A DNA stretch of 48,005 bases from Thermanaerothrix sp034436175 (GCA_964427505.1 CAYRUO010000011.1:1-48005); one strand, 5' to 3'. Counted from the first letter of the stretch, positions 18,046 through 26,481 are shown. Translations and numbers: made by a program. The notes: generated by a model not told the origin, from the letters alone.

Positions 18046-18956
18046 TGGAAGAAAGTTCTCTCTGGATCTTTCACCCCCCGCGGCAACGCGGCACCTGGAT
18101 TAACGGGTTAGCCCTGATCGTAAGCCTGTCCGTGCTGGGGGTGGCGCTGGTCCAATTGACCGAACAGCGCCCCGGTCCACGCTGGTTGTTGTGGTTGGTT
18201 TTGGCCATCATCGGGGGCATCGCCAGCCTAGGGATCGGCTACCGCCTGGTAGCGCTCTGGCGCGCAACTTATTCCATTGACCGCGATGGTTTACGTCTGC
18301 GATGGGGGCTACGGGTTGAGCATGTACCCCTGGATGCCATTGAGTGGATTCGCCCCGCCGATGAGACGGGGTTTCCTTTGCCCCTCCCTCCGCTAGCCTG
18401 GCCAGGGGCCATCTTGGGCAGCCGCAGTGTGCCCGAATTGGGCGAAATCGAATTCCTGGCCTCAGAAACCACCACTCTGCTTCTCGTGGCTACCCCACAG
18501 CGCGTGTTCGCCATCTCACCCGCCGAGCCGCGCGCCTTTGTGCGTGCCTTTCGCCAAGCCCTGGAAATGGGCAGTCTCAACCCACTCCCGCCTTACTCGG
18601 CCCGCCCGGTAGCCTTCGTTGCTCACCTATGGCAGGACAAGATCGCTCGCGCCATGCTGATCGGCGGCGTCCTTCTCCTCTTGGGGTTGCTCAGCCTGGC
18701 CAGTCTGTTGGCCGCTTCGCGCACAACCATCCTCATGGGTTACACCCCCCCACCCCAACCTTCAACACCCTTACCGGCTCAGCGCTTGATGTTGCTCCCT
18801 ATCGTGGGCGGGCTCACCTACGGTAGCGGCTTGATCCTGGGACTCTACTTCTACCGCCAAAAAGAAGCACAGACCAAGTCATATTTGCTCTGGGGCGGGG
18901 GGGATTTAGCGTTGATCTTGCTTATCGTCGCCTGCTTAATAGCCGGTTTGGGATGA
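18045..18956 (+). CDS. Membrane protein with bacterial PH-like domain
   Basis: The 303-residue protein has two N-terminal helices (about 20-40 and 46-66), then a soluble beta-rich region opening with YSIDRDGLRLRWGLRVEHVPL, which is the bacterial PH-like pattern (strands with a conserved WI/IxW motif and ending in an alpha helix with FVRAFRQAL), and at least two more helices in the C-terminal third. Start and stop of the neighbour overlap as TGATG, so it is co-translated with the aminotransferase. Longer frames into that gene are not needed. Function unknown; such domains are common in membrane-stress and cell-envelope proteins. Confidence 0.68.
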   Translation: MEESSLWIFHPPRQRGTWINGLALIVSLSVLGVALVQLTEQRPGPRWLLWLVLAIIGGIASLGIGYRLVALWRATYSIDRDGLRLRWGLRVEHVPLDAIEWIRPADETGFPLPLPPLAWPGAILGSRSVPELGEIEFLASETTTLLLVATPQRVFAISPAEPRAFVRAFRQALEMGSLNPLPPYSARPVAFVAHLWQDKIARAMLIGGVLLLLGLLSLASLLAASRTTILMGYTPPPQPSTPLPAQRLMLLPIVGGLTYGSGLILGLYFYRQKEAQTKSYLLWGGGDLALILLIVACLIAGLG

Positions 18957-19007
18957 ACAAGGCCTGAGATAAGATCTGGAGCACAGTTGTACTGAAGAAA
19001 GGAAGTG

Positions 19008-20351
19008 ATGGCTATACCCGTGATAAACCCGTTGCAACTTGGTCTGGGATTGGGCTTGGCGCTCATCGTCAGCCTGCTGGCTTATCGCCTGGATAGCCTG
19101 AGCGAGAGCGGCGCCATCGCCGCAACCTGCTTAGGCGGCCTCGTCTTCGGTTTAGGGGGCTTGCCCTGGGCGGCCCTACTCTTGGGGTTCTTCATCACTT
19201 CAACCTTTTTCTCGCGCCTGGCGCGGGCACGCAAGGCCATCCTAGGGGAAAAGTACGCCAAGGACGACCGCCGGGATGCCTGGCAGGTATTGGCCAACGG
19301 CGGGGTAGCCGCGCTGGCGGTGATCTGGCAGACCGCACAGCCGGCCTCCCCGCTCCCTTGGCTGGTCGGCGCTGCCGCCTTAGCGGCGGCCAACGCCGAT
19401 ACGTGGGCAACCGAATTGGGCGTCCTCTCTTCCCAATCCCCCCGGCGCATCTTGGGGGGTGAGCGCGTTGAACCGGGCAGCGCGGGCGGTGTCACCACCC
19501 TGGGCACTCTGGCCGCCCTGTGCGGGGCGATGTGGATTGCCCTGTTGGCCGCGCTGTTTCCACCACCCTTACTGCGCCCTCAATTTTCCGCCCTGCCCGT
19601 ACTGCTTATCGTCACCCTGAGCGGGCTTATGGGCAGTTTGGTGGACTCATTCTTGGGCGCCGGTGTTCAGGTCATGTATTACTGCCCTTCCTGCCGCAAG
19701 GAAACGGAGCGCCACCCACAACATCGCTGTGGCAGTACCACCACTTATCTGCGGGGCTGGCGCTGGTTGAACAATGATGGCGTGAACGCCATCTGCACCC
19801 TCAGCGCAGCATTGCTGGCCGGAATGATGGGGAAGGTTTTGATCCCAACGCCATCCTTGCCCTCGGCAGCCCTGGTCACACCCCAACCGGTAGGGCTCTC
19901 CCTCACCAGTCCGGCCTTCTCGGCGGGAGACATGATCCCCTCTCAATACACCTGTGAGAGTGCCGACCGTTCCCCGGCACTGACCTGGGAAGTAACTGCG
20001 CCCGAGGTGGCCAGTTATGCATTGATCATGGACGACCCGGATGCTCCCTTGGGCACGTTCACCCACTGGGTGCTCTACAACATTCCCGCCGAGCGGCGAG
20101 ACTTACCCGAGGGAATCCCCAATCAAGAGACCGTGCCGGGAATCGGCACCCAGGGACGGAACGACTTTGGGCGCGTGGGGTATGGTGGCCCGTGTCCCCC
20201 TCCGGGCAAGCCCCACCGCTATCGCTTCACCCTTTACGCACTGAATCTACCCCCGACCCTGCCTACAGGCTTGGATAAAAGCACATTACTCCAGACCATC
20301 AACAACCATGTGCTCGTTTCCGCCACTTTGGAAGGGCTTTACGGGCGATAA
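19008..20351 (+). CDS. DUF92 membrane domain fused to a PEBP (Raf-kinase-inhibitor-like) domain
   Basis: The 447-residue protein joins two families. Residues 1-275 are the DUF92 membrane domain, with about six helices, the signature ANADTWATELG (128-138) and the loop EPGSAGGVTTLG. A short Cys/His cluster follows (YYCPSCRKETERHPQHRC, 225-241). DUF92 relatives include plant VTE6, a phytyl-phosphate kinase, so a prenyl or lipid-phosphate role is possible. After a Pro/Ala-rich linker, residues ~297-447 form a complete YbhB-like PEBP domain (DDPDAPLGTFTHWVLYN, GYGGPCPPPGKPHRY). AAAGGAAG precedes the ATG. The fusion is in frame; I know of no described example. The domain would sit outside or inside depending on helix count, which sequence alone does not settle. 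Confidence 0.72.
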   Translation: MAIPVINPLQLGLGLGLALIVSLLAYRLDSLSESGAIAATCLGGLVFGLGGLPWAALLLGFFITSTFFSRLARARKAILGEKYAKDDRRDAWQVLANGGVAALAVIWQTAQPASPLPWLVGAAALAAANADTWATELGVLSSQSPRRILGGERVEPGSAGGVTTLGTLAALCGAMWIALLAALFPPPLLRPQFSALPVLLIVTLSGLMGSLVDSFLGAGVQVMYYCPSCRKETERHPQHRCGSTTTYLRGWRWLNNDGVNAICTLSAALLAGMMGKVLIPTPSLPSAALVTPQPVGLSLTSPAFSAGDMIPSQYTCESADRSPALTWEVTAPEVASYALIMDDPDAPLGTFTHWVLYNIPAERRDLPEGIPNQETVPGIGTQGRNDFGRVGYGGPCPPPGKPHRYRFTLYALNLPPTLPTGLDKSTLLQTINNHVLVSATLEGLYGR

Positions 20352-20361
20352 AACGAACGAT

Positions 20362-20397
20362 GTGACAAACCTCACACCTTCGACCGCCGTTTGTCAC
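20362..20397. repeat. Inverted repeat after the DUF92-PEBP gene
   Basis: GTGACAAAC (20362-20370) and GTTTGTCAC (20389-20397) are perfect 9-base inverted arms 18 bases apart. No U-tract follows, so it is either a weak hairpin or a protein-binding site. The rest of this 160-base gap holds only a TATAAT at 20489, which may be the -10 of the decarboxylase operon; no -35 is evident. Confidence 0.45.
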
Positions 20398-20488
20398 TCC
20401 AGAAAGTCCCGAGAATCCTTATAAACGTCACCCGGCACAAGGGCGATCACTCTATCTTTTTCACTATCGGGGAGCCGACCTTGCCCCG

Positions 20489-20494
20489 TATAAT
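20489..20494 (+). promoter_or_regulatory. Candidate -10 of the decarboxylase operon promoter
   Basis: TATAAT lies 37 bases before the mmdA start. The -35 region is poor, so activation or a weak promoter is likely. Confidence 0.45.
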
Positions 20495-20530
20495 AATCTT
20501 GCCAACCTTGTAATGGGAGAGAGGACAACC

Positions 20531-22081
20531 ATGCCGGAAGAAGATCCGCGTATCTTGGAACTGCGGGCTATGCGGGAGAAGGTGCGCCTGGCCGGGGGGG
20601 AAGAGCGCATCGCCCGCCAACATGCCCGAGGAAAACTCACCGCCCGCGAACGGATTGAACTGCTCTTTGATCCGGGCACCTTCCACGAACTCGAACCTTA
20701 TGTCCAGCAACGGGATGATGTCCTAACCGGCCAAGCGGATAAGACCTTCGGCGATGGCGTCATTACCGGCTTTGGCCAAATTGAGGGGCGCGTGGTCTAC
20801 GCCTATGCTCAGGATTTCACGGTGCAGGGCGGCTCGCTGGGCGAAATGCATGGGCATAAAATCGCGCGGGTGATGGATTTAGCCGCCGCTGCCGGCGCGC
20901 CGATCGTGGGACTGATTGACTCCGGCGGTGCACGCATTCAGGAAGGGGTGCGCAGCCTGGGAGGCTACGCCCAAGTCTTCTTGCGCAACGCCCGCTATTC
21001 CGGCGTGATCCCCCAAATCAGCCTGATCATGGGGCCGTGTGCCGGCGGCGCCTCCTACTCGCCCGCCGTCACCGACCTGATCATCATGGTGGAAAAACAA
21101 TCCTACATGTTCCTCACCGGGCCGGACGTTATAAAAGCCGTGACCGGCGAGGTGGTGGATTTTGAAACCCTGGGCGGGGCTGACGTGCATTTGGGCATCA
21201 GCGGGCTGGCCCATCTCAAAGCCGCCAACGATCAAGAGGCTATTGCCCTCTGCCGCCGCGTGCTTTCTTACTTGCCCGCCAACAGCATGGAAAATCCGCC
21301 TTACCGCCCACCCGAGGACGACCCCAGCCGTATGGATGACGCCCTCAATTCTCTCGTGCCTTTAGATCCTACCGTGCCTTACAGCATGCACGAAGTCATT
21401 GCCCGCGTTGTGGATCATGGCACGTTTATCGAACTGCAATCCACCTTCGCCCAGAATGCCATCATCGGCTTAGCCCGCTTGGGTGGGTATGTGGTCGGGA
21501 TTGTGGCGCAGGAACCCTCGGTGATGGCCGGCGTGCTGGATATTGACTCTTCCGACAAGATTGCGCGCTTCGTCTGTTTCTGTGATGCGTTCAACATCCC
21601 ACTGATCACGTTTGTGGATTCGCCCGGTTTTCTTCCCGGCACCGACCAAGAACACCGCGGTGTGATTCGGCACGGGGCCAAAGTCCTCTACGCCTATTCG
21701 GTTGCAACAGTGCCCAAGATCAGCGTCATTACCCGCAAAGCCTACGGTGGGGCATACGTGGTATTGAGTAGTAAATTCATGGGAGGCGATCTAGCCTACG
21801 CCTGGCCCAGCGCCGAAATCGCCGTGATGGGCCCTGAAGGTGCGGTGAACATCTTATTCCGTAAGCAAATTGAATCGGCCGCCGACCCGGCTCAGGAACG
21901 CACGCGCCTGGTAGAAGAGTATCGCCAGCGCTTTCTCACCCCCTATGCCGCAGCCAGCGCCGGTTATGTGGATGACGTGATTGAGCCGCGCGAGACCCGT
22001 CCAAAATTGATCGCCGCCCTGCAGGCGCTACGTGAAAAGAGCACCTCCCCTCTGCGCAAACACGGCAATCTCCCGCTCTAA
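20531..22081 (+). CDS. mmdA: Carboxyltransferase subunit of a Na+-translocating acyl-CoA decarboxylase (MmdA-like)
   Basis: The 516-residue subunit moves the carboxyl group from an acyl-CoA (probably methylmalonyl-CoA) to biotin on the carrier protein. Two crotonase-like halves are visible: the N-half with EGRVVYAYAQDFTVQGGSLG, GAPIVGLIDSGGARIQEGV and PCAGGASYSPA; the C-half with FVDSPGFLPGTDQEHRGVIRHGAK, split here by its length, and KAYGGAYVVLSSK. The propionyl-CoA carboxylase beta subunit is similar, but the following OadG-like, biotin-carrier and OadB-like genes identify a Na+ pump. The start is the ATG at 20531, where a GAGAGAGGA precedes; an ATG at 20513 lies upstream without need. Cytoplasmic, attached to the membrane subunits. 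Confidence 0.88.
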   Translation: MPEEDPRILELRAMREKVRLAGGEERIARQHARGKLTARERIELLFDPGTFHELEPYVQQRDDVLTGQADKTFGDGVITGFGQIEGRVVYAYAQDFTVQGGSLGEMHGHKIARVMDLAAAAGAPIVGLIDSGGARIQEGVRSLGGYAQVFLRNARYSGVIPQISLIMGPCAGGASYSPAVTDLIIMVEKQSYMFLTGPDVIKAVTGEVVDFETLGGADVHLGISGLAHLKAANDQEAIALCRRVLSYLPANSMENPPYRPPEDDPSRMDDALNSLVPLDPTVPYSMHEVIARVVDHGTFIELQSTFAQNAIIGLARLGGYVVGIVAQEPSVMAGVLDIDSSDKIARFVCFCDAFNIPLITFVDSPGFLPGTDQEHRGVIRHGAKVLYAYSVATVPKISVITRKAYGGAYVVLSSKFMGGDLAYAWPSAEIAVMGPEGAVNILFRKQIESAADPAQERTRLVEEYRQRFLTPYAAASAGYVDDVIEPRETRPKLIAALQALREKSTSPLRKHGNLPL

Positions 22082-22099
22082 GACCGAGGACTCGCCGCT

Positions 22100-22480
22100 A
22101 TGGAGACCCCGTTGAGCCAAGGATTACTGATCACGCTGGTCGGTATGGGGCTGGTCTTTTTGGCCCTAATCTTATTATGGTTGCTGATGGACGTTATGGT
22201 GCGTCTGTTTACTGCAAAACACCATCCCACCGCCAGCGAGACCTCTGAAACTAGTCTGCCCGAACCCACCCCGCCCTCGGCTGAAAACGAGATTCAAGAC
22301 CGCCGCCGACGCGCCGCGGCTGCCGCTGTGGCAATTGCGCTGGGCTTGCAATCTCATTACATTCCACCGGTTAAACCACCTTCTAGCGCCCCGACTCCCT
22401 GGCAAATGGCCGACCGCTTAAACCGCTTCAACCCTATTGATTATGCGCATGCGCGCAAGCCGCGAGGTACTGCCCGATGA
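22100..22480 (+). CDS. OadG-like small membrane subunit of the Na+ pump decarboxylase
   Basis: The 126-residue protein has one N-terminal membrane helix (about 8-33, GLLITLVGMGLVFLALILL), characteristic of the OadG/MmdD-type anchor subunit, followed by an acidic-Pro linker and an Ala/Arg-rich segment. It ties the carboxyltransferase to the membrane pump. The last four bases overlap the next start (ATGA), consistent with coupling. The C-terminal half is poorly conserved in this family and does not itself identify the substrate. Confidence 0.75.
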   Translation: METPLSQGLLITLVGMGLVFLALILLWLLMDVMVRLFTAKHHPTASETSETSLPEPTPPSAENEIQDRRRRAAAAAVAIALGLQSHYIPPVKPPSSAPTPWQMADRLNRFNPIDYAHARKPRGTAR

Positions 22481-22923
22481 AATTCCGCATCAAGATAGAC
22501 GATCAAGTTTTCAACGTCACGATTGAAGATCTCACCGCCCGCCCGATTCGCGTCACCGTGGACGGCGAGACCTTTGAGGTCTGGCCCGAGAGCGAATCCG
22601 AGGCATCCGCGGTCCCCGTCACTCTCCCGGCGCCCCCGCCGCCCCCATCCTCAGCGCCTTGCACACCAGCCCCGGCCAAACCCACTGCCGCCAATGGGCA
22701 AAGTAGTAAATACTGCGTCAAAGCGCCGCTTCCCGGCATTATCACCGCCATTGCCGTGCGCCCCGGAGACCAAGTACAACATGGGCAGGAATTGCTCACC
22801 CTCGAAGCCATGAAAATGAAGAACGCCATCCGCGCGACCCGCCCCGGCACCATCGCCGCCGTTCATGTCCATGTGGGGGATCAAGTTCAGCACGGTCAGA
22901 TTCTGGTGGAATTTTCGGACTAA
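22477..22923 (+). CDS. Biotin carboxyl carrier subunit of the decarboxylase
   Basis: The 148-residue protein has a C-terminal biotinyl domain with EAMKM; Lys113 is the biotinylation site used by the biotin ligase encoded at 8.5 kb. Residues 40-75 form a Pro/Ala-rich swinging arm, and residues 1-35 form a beta strand region typical of MmdC-like proteins (FRIKIDDQVFNVTIED). It shuttles the carboxyl group between MmdA and the membrane pump, where it is released as CO2. Its start overlaps the preceding stop by four bases. Confidence 0.9.
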   Translation: MKFRIKIDDQVFNVTIEDLTARPIRVTVDGETFEVWPESESEASAVPVTLPAPPPPPSSAPCTPAPAKPTAANGQSSKYCVKAPLPGIITAIAVRPGDQVQHGQELLTLEAMKMKNAIRATRPGTIAAVHVHVGDQVQHGQILVEFSD

Positions 22924-22934
22924 GGGAGCGCCTT

Positions 22935-24056
22935 ATGGACTTCAGCGAACTGGTTGCCCAGATCGCGCGCGGATTTGCCGGGTTTACCTGGGGCAACGCG
23001 ATCATGATCGCCGCCGGCCTGGGTTTGATGACCCTGGCCGTCGTTAAGGAATACGAACCGGTCCTGCTTTTGCCGATTGGGTTTGGGTGTGTGCTGGCAA
23101 ATGTAGGGATGTCCACCCAACACGGCATCTTCAAGGTGCTTTATGATGCCGGCATTGCTTCCGAACTTTTCCCGCTGTTGATTTTCATCGGTGTCGGCGC
23201 CATGATTGACTTTCGCCCTCTGTTGGCAATGCCCCAGATGGCTTTGCTCGGCGCCGCCGGACAGTTCGGCATCTACGGCACGCTGTTGCTGGCTTTGGCG
23301 TTAGGCTTTCCGCTCAATCAGGCGGCTTCCATTGGTGTGATCGGCGCCATTGATGGACCAACTGCGATCTTTGTCACCACCAAATTAGCGCCCGAGATAC
23401 TCGCCCCGGTGGCAGTGGCGGCGTATTCCTATATGAGCCTGATCCCAATCATTCAAGTCCCGGTGATGAAGTGGCTGACCACGCGCAAAGAGCGCTTGAT
23501 CCGCATGGAATATGCCCCGCGCCCGGTTCCGCGCAGTGTGGTCATCGCCTTCCCCATTGCGGTGACCATCGCCGTGAGTCTCATTGCCCCAGATGCAGCC
23601 CCACTCATTGCTACCCTGATGCTGGGCAACCTATTGCGGGAAAGCGGCGTGGTCGAACGGCTGAGCAAAGCCGCCCAGAACGAAATTATCAATGTAGCAA
23701 CGCTCTTTCTGGGCTTGACCATCGGTGCTACGATGACGGCACAATCCTTCCTCAATGCCCGCACGTTGATGATCTTAGGATTGGGCTTCTTGGCGTTCGT
23801 CTTAGATACGGTAGCCGGCTTGCTCTTCGGCAAGTTGATGGCTTTCGTCACCCGCGGCAAGATCAACCCCTTGATCGGGGCGTGCGGCATTAGCGCATTT
23901 CCCATGGCCGGGCGCCTGGCCGCTCAGGTGGCCAAAGAAGAAGATTTCGACAATTTCATCCTAATGCACGCCATGGGCGCCAATACCGCCGGGCAACTCG
24001 GCAGTGTCATTGCCGGTGGGTTGTTACTAGCGCTGACGCTGGGCTTTTTGCACTAA
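22935..24056 (+). CDS. mmdB: Na+-translocating decarboxylase beta subunit (OadB/MmdB-like)
   Basis: This 373-residue integral membrane protein couples decarboxylation of carboxybiotin to export of two Na+ ions. About nine to eleven helices are visible. The conserved acidic residue of the ion path is Asp140 in GAIDGPTAIFV, equivalent by motif to Asp203 of oxaloacetate decarboxylase. Other family motifs are GFGCVLANVG, FIGVGAMIDFRPLL and the C-terminal GRLAAQVAKEED with HAMGANTAGQLGS. An AGGGAG precedes the ATG. It is the last gene of the operon and is convergent with the response regulator with a 13-base gap and no clear terminator. Confidence 0.92.
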   Translation: MDFSELVAQIARGFAGFTWGNAIMIAAGLGLMTLAVVKEYEPVLLLPIGFGCVLANVGMSTQHGIFKVLYDAGIASELFPLLIFIGVGAMIDFRPLLAMPQMALLGAAGQFGIYGTLLLALALGFPLNQAASIGVIGAIDGPTAIFVTTKLAPEILAPVAVAAYSYMSLIPIIQVPVMKWLTTRKERLIRMEYAPRPVPRSVVIAFPIAVTIAVSLIAPDAAPLIATLMLGNLLRESGVVERLSKAAQNEIINVATLFLGLTIGATMTAQSFLNARTLMILGLGFLAFVLDTVAGLLFGKLMAFVTRGKINPLIGACGISAFPMAGRLAAQVAKEEDFDNFILMHAMGANTAGQLGSVIAGGLLLALTLGFLH

Positions 24057-24069
24057 GACGGCGCTTTAT

Positions 24070-24813
24070 CTACGGACGCCCATTAAGGTCTTGGCCGTTT
24101 AACTGCGCCGGATGAAGCACTTCAAGCGGGCGCGTATCCGGCTCGATATCCAGACGATAGCCAATACCGCGAATCGTCTTCAGGTAACGCGGATTGCGCG
24201 GATCGGCTTCAATGGCACGGCGCAACCATGAGATGTGAACATCTAGGGTGCGGGTATCACCCATGTATTGGGTCTCCCAAGCCTGGGTGAAGAGGGTTTC
24301 GCGATCCACCACCTGGCCGGGATGCTCCATCAGTAAGCGCAATAGGGTCACCAACCGTGGCGTCAAAGGTGATTGGCGATCCTCACAGCGCACAACCCGT
24401 TTTTCCAAATCCAGCGCAATCGGCCCGGCGCGTAAAACCTTGCGCGGTTCGTGAGGCAAAAAAGGCCGAATCCGATTGATGAGTTTTTGAAGTGTAAAGG
24501 GTAATTTGAGCACCACATTAGCGTCCGGGATGGGCTCATCGGATGCGTTTTCTTCCACGATTAGGACAATAGGAATATCGGGGGCACTTTTGCGCAATGT
24601 AGCACAAATGCGCCGCCCGCTGGTGCGCATAGAAGCCGCATCCACAATGATTAAGTGCGGCAAACTCTTGGCTAGGTAGGTAAGCGCTGCCGATCCATTG
24701 GCAACACACTCGACCAGGAATTTCTTTTTCGTCAACCCCCCCGCAAATGAGGTCCGGTCGGAGCGTTTGCCTTCAATTAACAAGATTTTGACTTCGCTTG
24801 ACGACATCACCAC
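24070..24813 (-). CDS. OmpR-family response regulator with atypical receiver
   Basis: The 247-residue protein has a receiver domain (about 8-118) and a winged-helix DNA-binding domain (about 130-228; LTPRLVTLLRLLMEHPGQVVDRETL, in pieces, then RTLDVHISWLRRAIE and IRGIGYRL). The receiver keeps the phospho-acceptor Asp (IIVDAAS) and a Lys in LKLPF, but the usual acidic pair is replaced (LLIEGKRSD, Glu-Gly), so Mg2+-dependent phosphorylation is doubtful. No kinase gene is adjacent. The start may be GTG 24813 (GAGAGA six bases before) or ATG 24807. A promoter and long structured leader lie upstream. It is a probable orphan regulator. Confidence 0.83.
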   Translation of the reverse strand: MVMSSSEVKILLIEGKRSDRTSFAGGLTKKKFLVECVANGSAALTYLAKSLPHLIIVDAASMRTSGRRICATLRKSAPDIPIVLIVEENASDEPIPDANVVLKLPFTLQKLINRIRPFLPHEPRKVLRAGPIALDLEKRVVRCEDRQSPLTPRLVTLLRLLMEHPGQVVDRETLFTQAWETQYMGDTRTLDVHISWLRRAIEADPRNPRYLKTIRGIGYRLDIEPDTRPLEVLHPAQLNGQDLNGRP

Positions 24814-25134
24814 CGTAATCTCTCAAGCGTGAGAATAGTAACCCGTCAAGATACCTGTGAAAACGCTAATCCGGATCGCCGGCACACATCTTCGGTCCGC
24901 GTCTCCTGGTTGGAGAATCCGCCGTGACCGTCCACGCCTTGCTGCGCGATAGATGGTTCAATAAAGCGAAGAATAAAAAATAAATCCTCAGAACAGCGCC
25001 TCATCGCATTCCAGGCATCACCTAACGGCTTTATGGCATTGAACCGGCTTAACCCGCAGAGCACCCACCCTATCGCCGGCGTTAATACCCAATTCTGTGC
25101 TGTAGGTGGGAGTCTAACTCTCAGTGCGAGATTT
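24814..25134 (-). ncRNA. Candidate structured RNA leader (or sRNA) upstream of the response regulator
   Basis: The 394-base gap between the response regulator and the trans-sulfuration gene has no credible ORF but can form long-range stems. A 13-base arm at 24955-24967 (GGTTCAATAAAGC) is the complement of 25028-25034 plus 25040-25045, with a five-base bulge GGCAT. The outer pair GCTGCG (24941) / CGCAG (25055) extends it. A separate stem pairs CCCACCCTA (25064-25072) with TAGGTGGG (25103-25110). A promoter on the minus strand lies just upstream. No known riboswitch was matched: a B12-box-like CCAGGAGAC near 24900 lacks the rest of the motif. Confidence 0.4.
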
Positions 25135-25143
25135 ATTATACCA
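25135..25143 (-). promoter_or_regulatory. Extended -10 promoter reading into the response-regulator leader
   Basis: On the minus strand TGG-TATAAT gives a full TGn extended -10 with a perfect hexamer. No -35 is evident, which is normal for extended -10 promoters. It is oriented toward 24814. Confidence 0.55.
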
Positions 25144-25207
25144 AGAGTCGGCTATCGCGCCACTTTTTAATGGGGATGAGTTTTTAAGTTTTATCCCGTT
25201 TTTATTC

Positions 25208-26446
25208 TCATATGCGTACCAAAGCCTGATCCAAATCCGCGATCAAATCTTCCACCTCTTCAATGCCCACCGAGAGGCGCACCAATCCATCGCTGATCCC
25301 GCTCTTGCGCCGATCTTCCGGTGTCATGGTCGCATGGGTCATGCTGGCCGGATGCTGGATCAAGGTATCCACACTGCCCAGGCTAACCGCCAGGGTCATC
25401 ACCCGCACGCTGTTCAGCAACGCCTTACCGGCCTCCAACCCACCTGTCAGTTCGAACGCGATCATGCCACCGAACGCACTCATCTGCTTCTGCGCCAGCG
25501 CATAATCGGGATGCGAAGGCAGCCCCGGATAGTAAACCCGGGCTACCTTGGGATGCCCTTCGAGATAACGCGCCAGCGCAAGCGCGTTTTGACAATGCCG
25601 CTCCATGCGCAACGCAAATGTTCGCAATCCCAAATCGGCCAACCAGGCATCAAAAGGTGAGGGGGCTGGGCCTAACCAGGTATAGAGGCGGTGCAAATCG
25701 CCCTGCACCCAATCCACATGCCGGCTAACTACCACACCCCCCACGATGACCCCGTGCCCACCCAAGTATTTGGTCGTGGAATGGATGACGACATCTGCCC
25801 CCAGGGTAAGCGGGCGCTGACAATAGGGGGTAGCAAAGGTGTTATCTACAAAGAGCCAAGCCCCAAAACGATGGGCAATCTCGGCTACCGCGTGCAAATC
25901 CACCAAGGTGAGCGTCGGATTAGCGGGAGACTCGGCATAAGCCAGCCGCGCCTGAGGATGAGTCTGGAACGCCCTTTCCCACCCCTCTGGGCGTAGGTCA
26001 TCTACCCAAACAACGCGAATGCCCCATTGAGTCGCAAACTGTTGCAAAAAAACGTAGGAAGCCGCATACAGCGTCCGCTGGGCAATCACCGTATCCCCCG
26101 GACGCACACGGGCTAAGAGAGCAGTGGTGACCGCCGCCATGCCCGAGGCAAAGACCTGTGCAGCCACAATATCCTCCGGGGAAGAATCGGGAGCCGCCCG
26201 TAGGAGATCAAATCCCTCTAAAGCGGCATATTTTTGAGCCAGTAATTCGTGATTGGGATTGCTCAAGCGGGTGTAAATGTGGCCCTGTGCCTCACCCTTA
26301 AACAACGCCGCACCGGTATCCACATCCGGAAAACGGAAGGTTGACGTTTGATAAATGGGAAGCACATGAGCGCCATAAGGGTCGTGTTGCTCCCCCCAAT
26401 GATTGATCAGCGTGTTGAGACCCCAGGTGAAATTTTGCATGGTCAT
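25208..26446 (-). CDS. PLP-dependent trans-sulfuration enzyme (cystathionine gamma-lyase/synthase family)
   Basis: The 412-residue enzyme belongs to the Cys/Met metabolism PLP family. Visible motifs are YTRLSNPNHELLAQKYAALEG (in two pieces), SGMAAVTTALLA, FVDNTFATPYCQ, and the cofactor lysine in HSTTKYLGGHG. The C-terminal SLGSVDTLIQHPASMTH and LVRLSVGIEEVEDL are typical of gamma-lyases and O-acylhomoserine sulfhydrylases. The Cys that marks methionine gamma-lyase in the TLYGCTFAF segment is Ala here (TLYAASYVF), so that activity is less likely. Sequence cannot choose further. AGAGGTG lies five bases before the ATG. It is divergent from the CBS-ACT gene. Confidence 0.85.
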   Translation of the reverse strand: MTMQNFTWGLNTLINHWGEQHDPYGAHVLPIYQTSTFRFPDVDTGAALFKGEAQGHIYTRLSNPNHELLAQKYAALEGFDLLRAAPDSSPEDIVAAQVFASGMAAVTTALLARVRPGDTVIAQRTLYAASYVFLQQFATQWGIRVVWVDDLRPEGWERAFQTHPQARLAYAESPANPTLTLVDLHAVAEIAHRFGAWLFVDNTFATPYCQRPLTLGADVVIHSTTKYLGGHGVIVGGVVVSRHVDWVQGDLHRLYTWLGPAPSPFDAWLADLGLRTFALRMERHCQNALALARYLEGHPKVARVYYPGLPSHPDYALAQKQMSAFGGMIAFELTGGLEAGKALLNSVRVMTLAVSLGSVDTLIQHPASMTHATMTPEDRRKSGISDGLVRLSVGIEEVEDLIADLDQALVRI

Positions 26447-26475
26447 TGCCGCACCTCTTTGTGAAATCTATCTCG

Positions 26476-26481
26476 ATTATA
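26476..26481 (-). promoter_or_regulatory. -10 element of the trans-sulfuration gene
   Basis: On the minus strand TATAAT lies about 30 bases before the ATG. The closest -35-like TTGGAA is 21 bases upstream, so the promoter is only partly consensus. Confidence 0.45.

Noticed and set aside
24846..25064. Possible 72-residue minus-strand protein in the leader region.
   Set aside because: No family likeness, no ribosome-binding site, and the bases are better explained by RNA pairing.
24841..25080. Possible cobalamin riboswitch (CCAGGAGAC on the minus strand).
   Set aside because: Only the B12-box core is similar; the GCCACTG-type core and correct spacing are absent, so the short match is probably chance.
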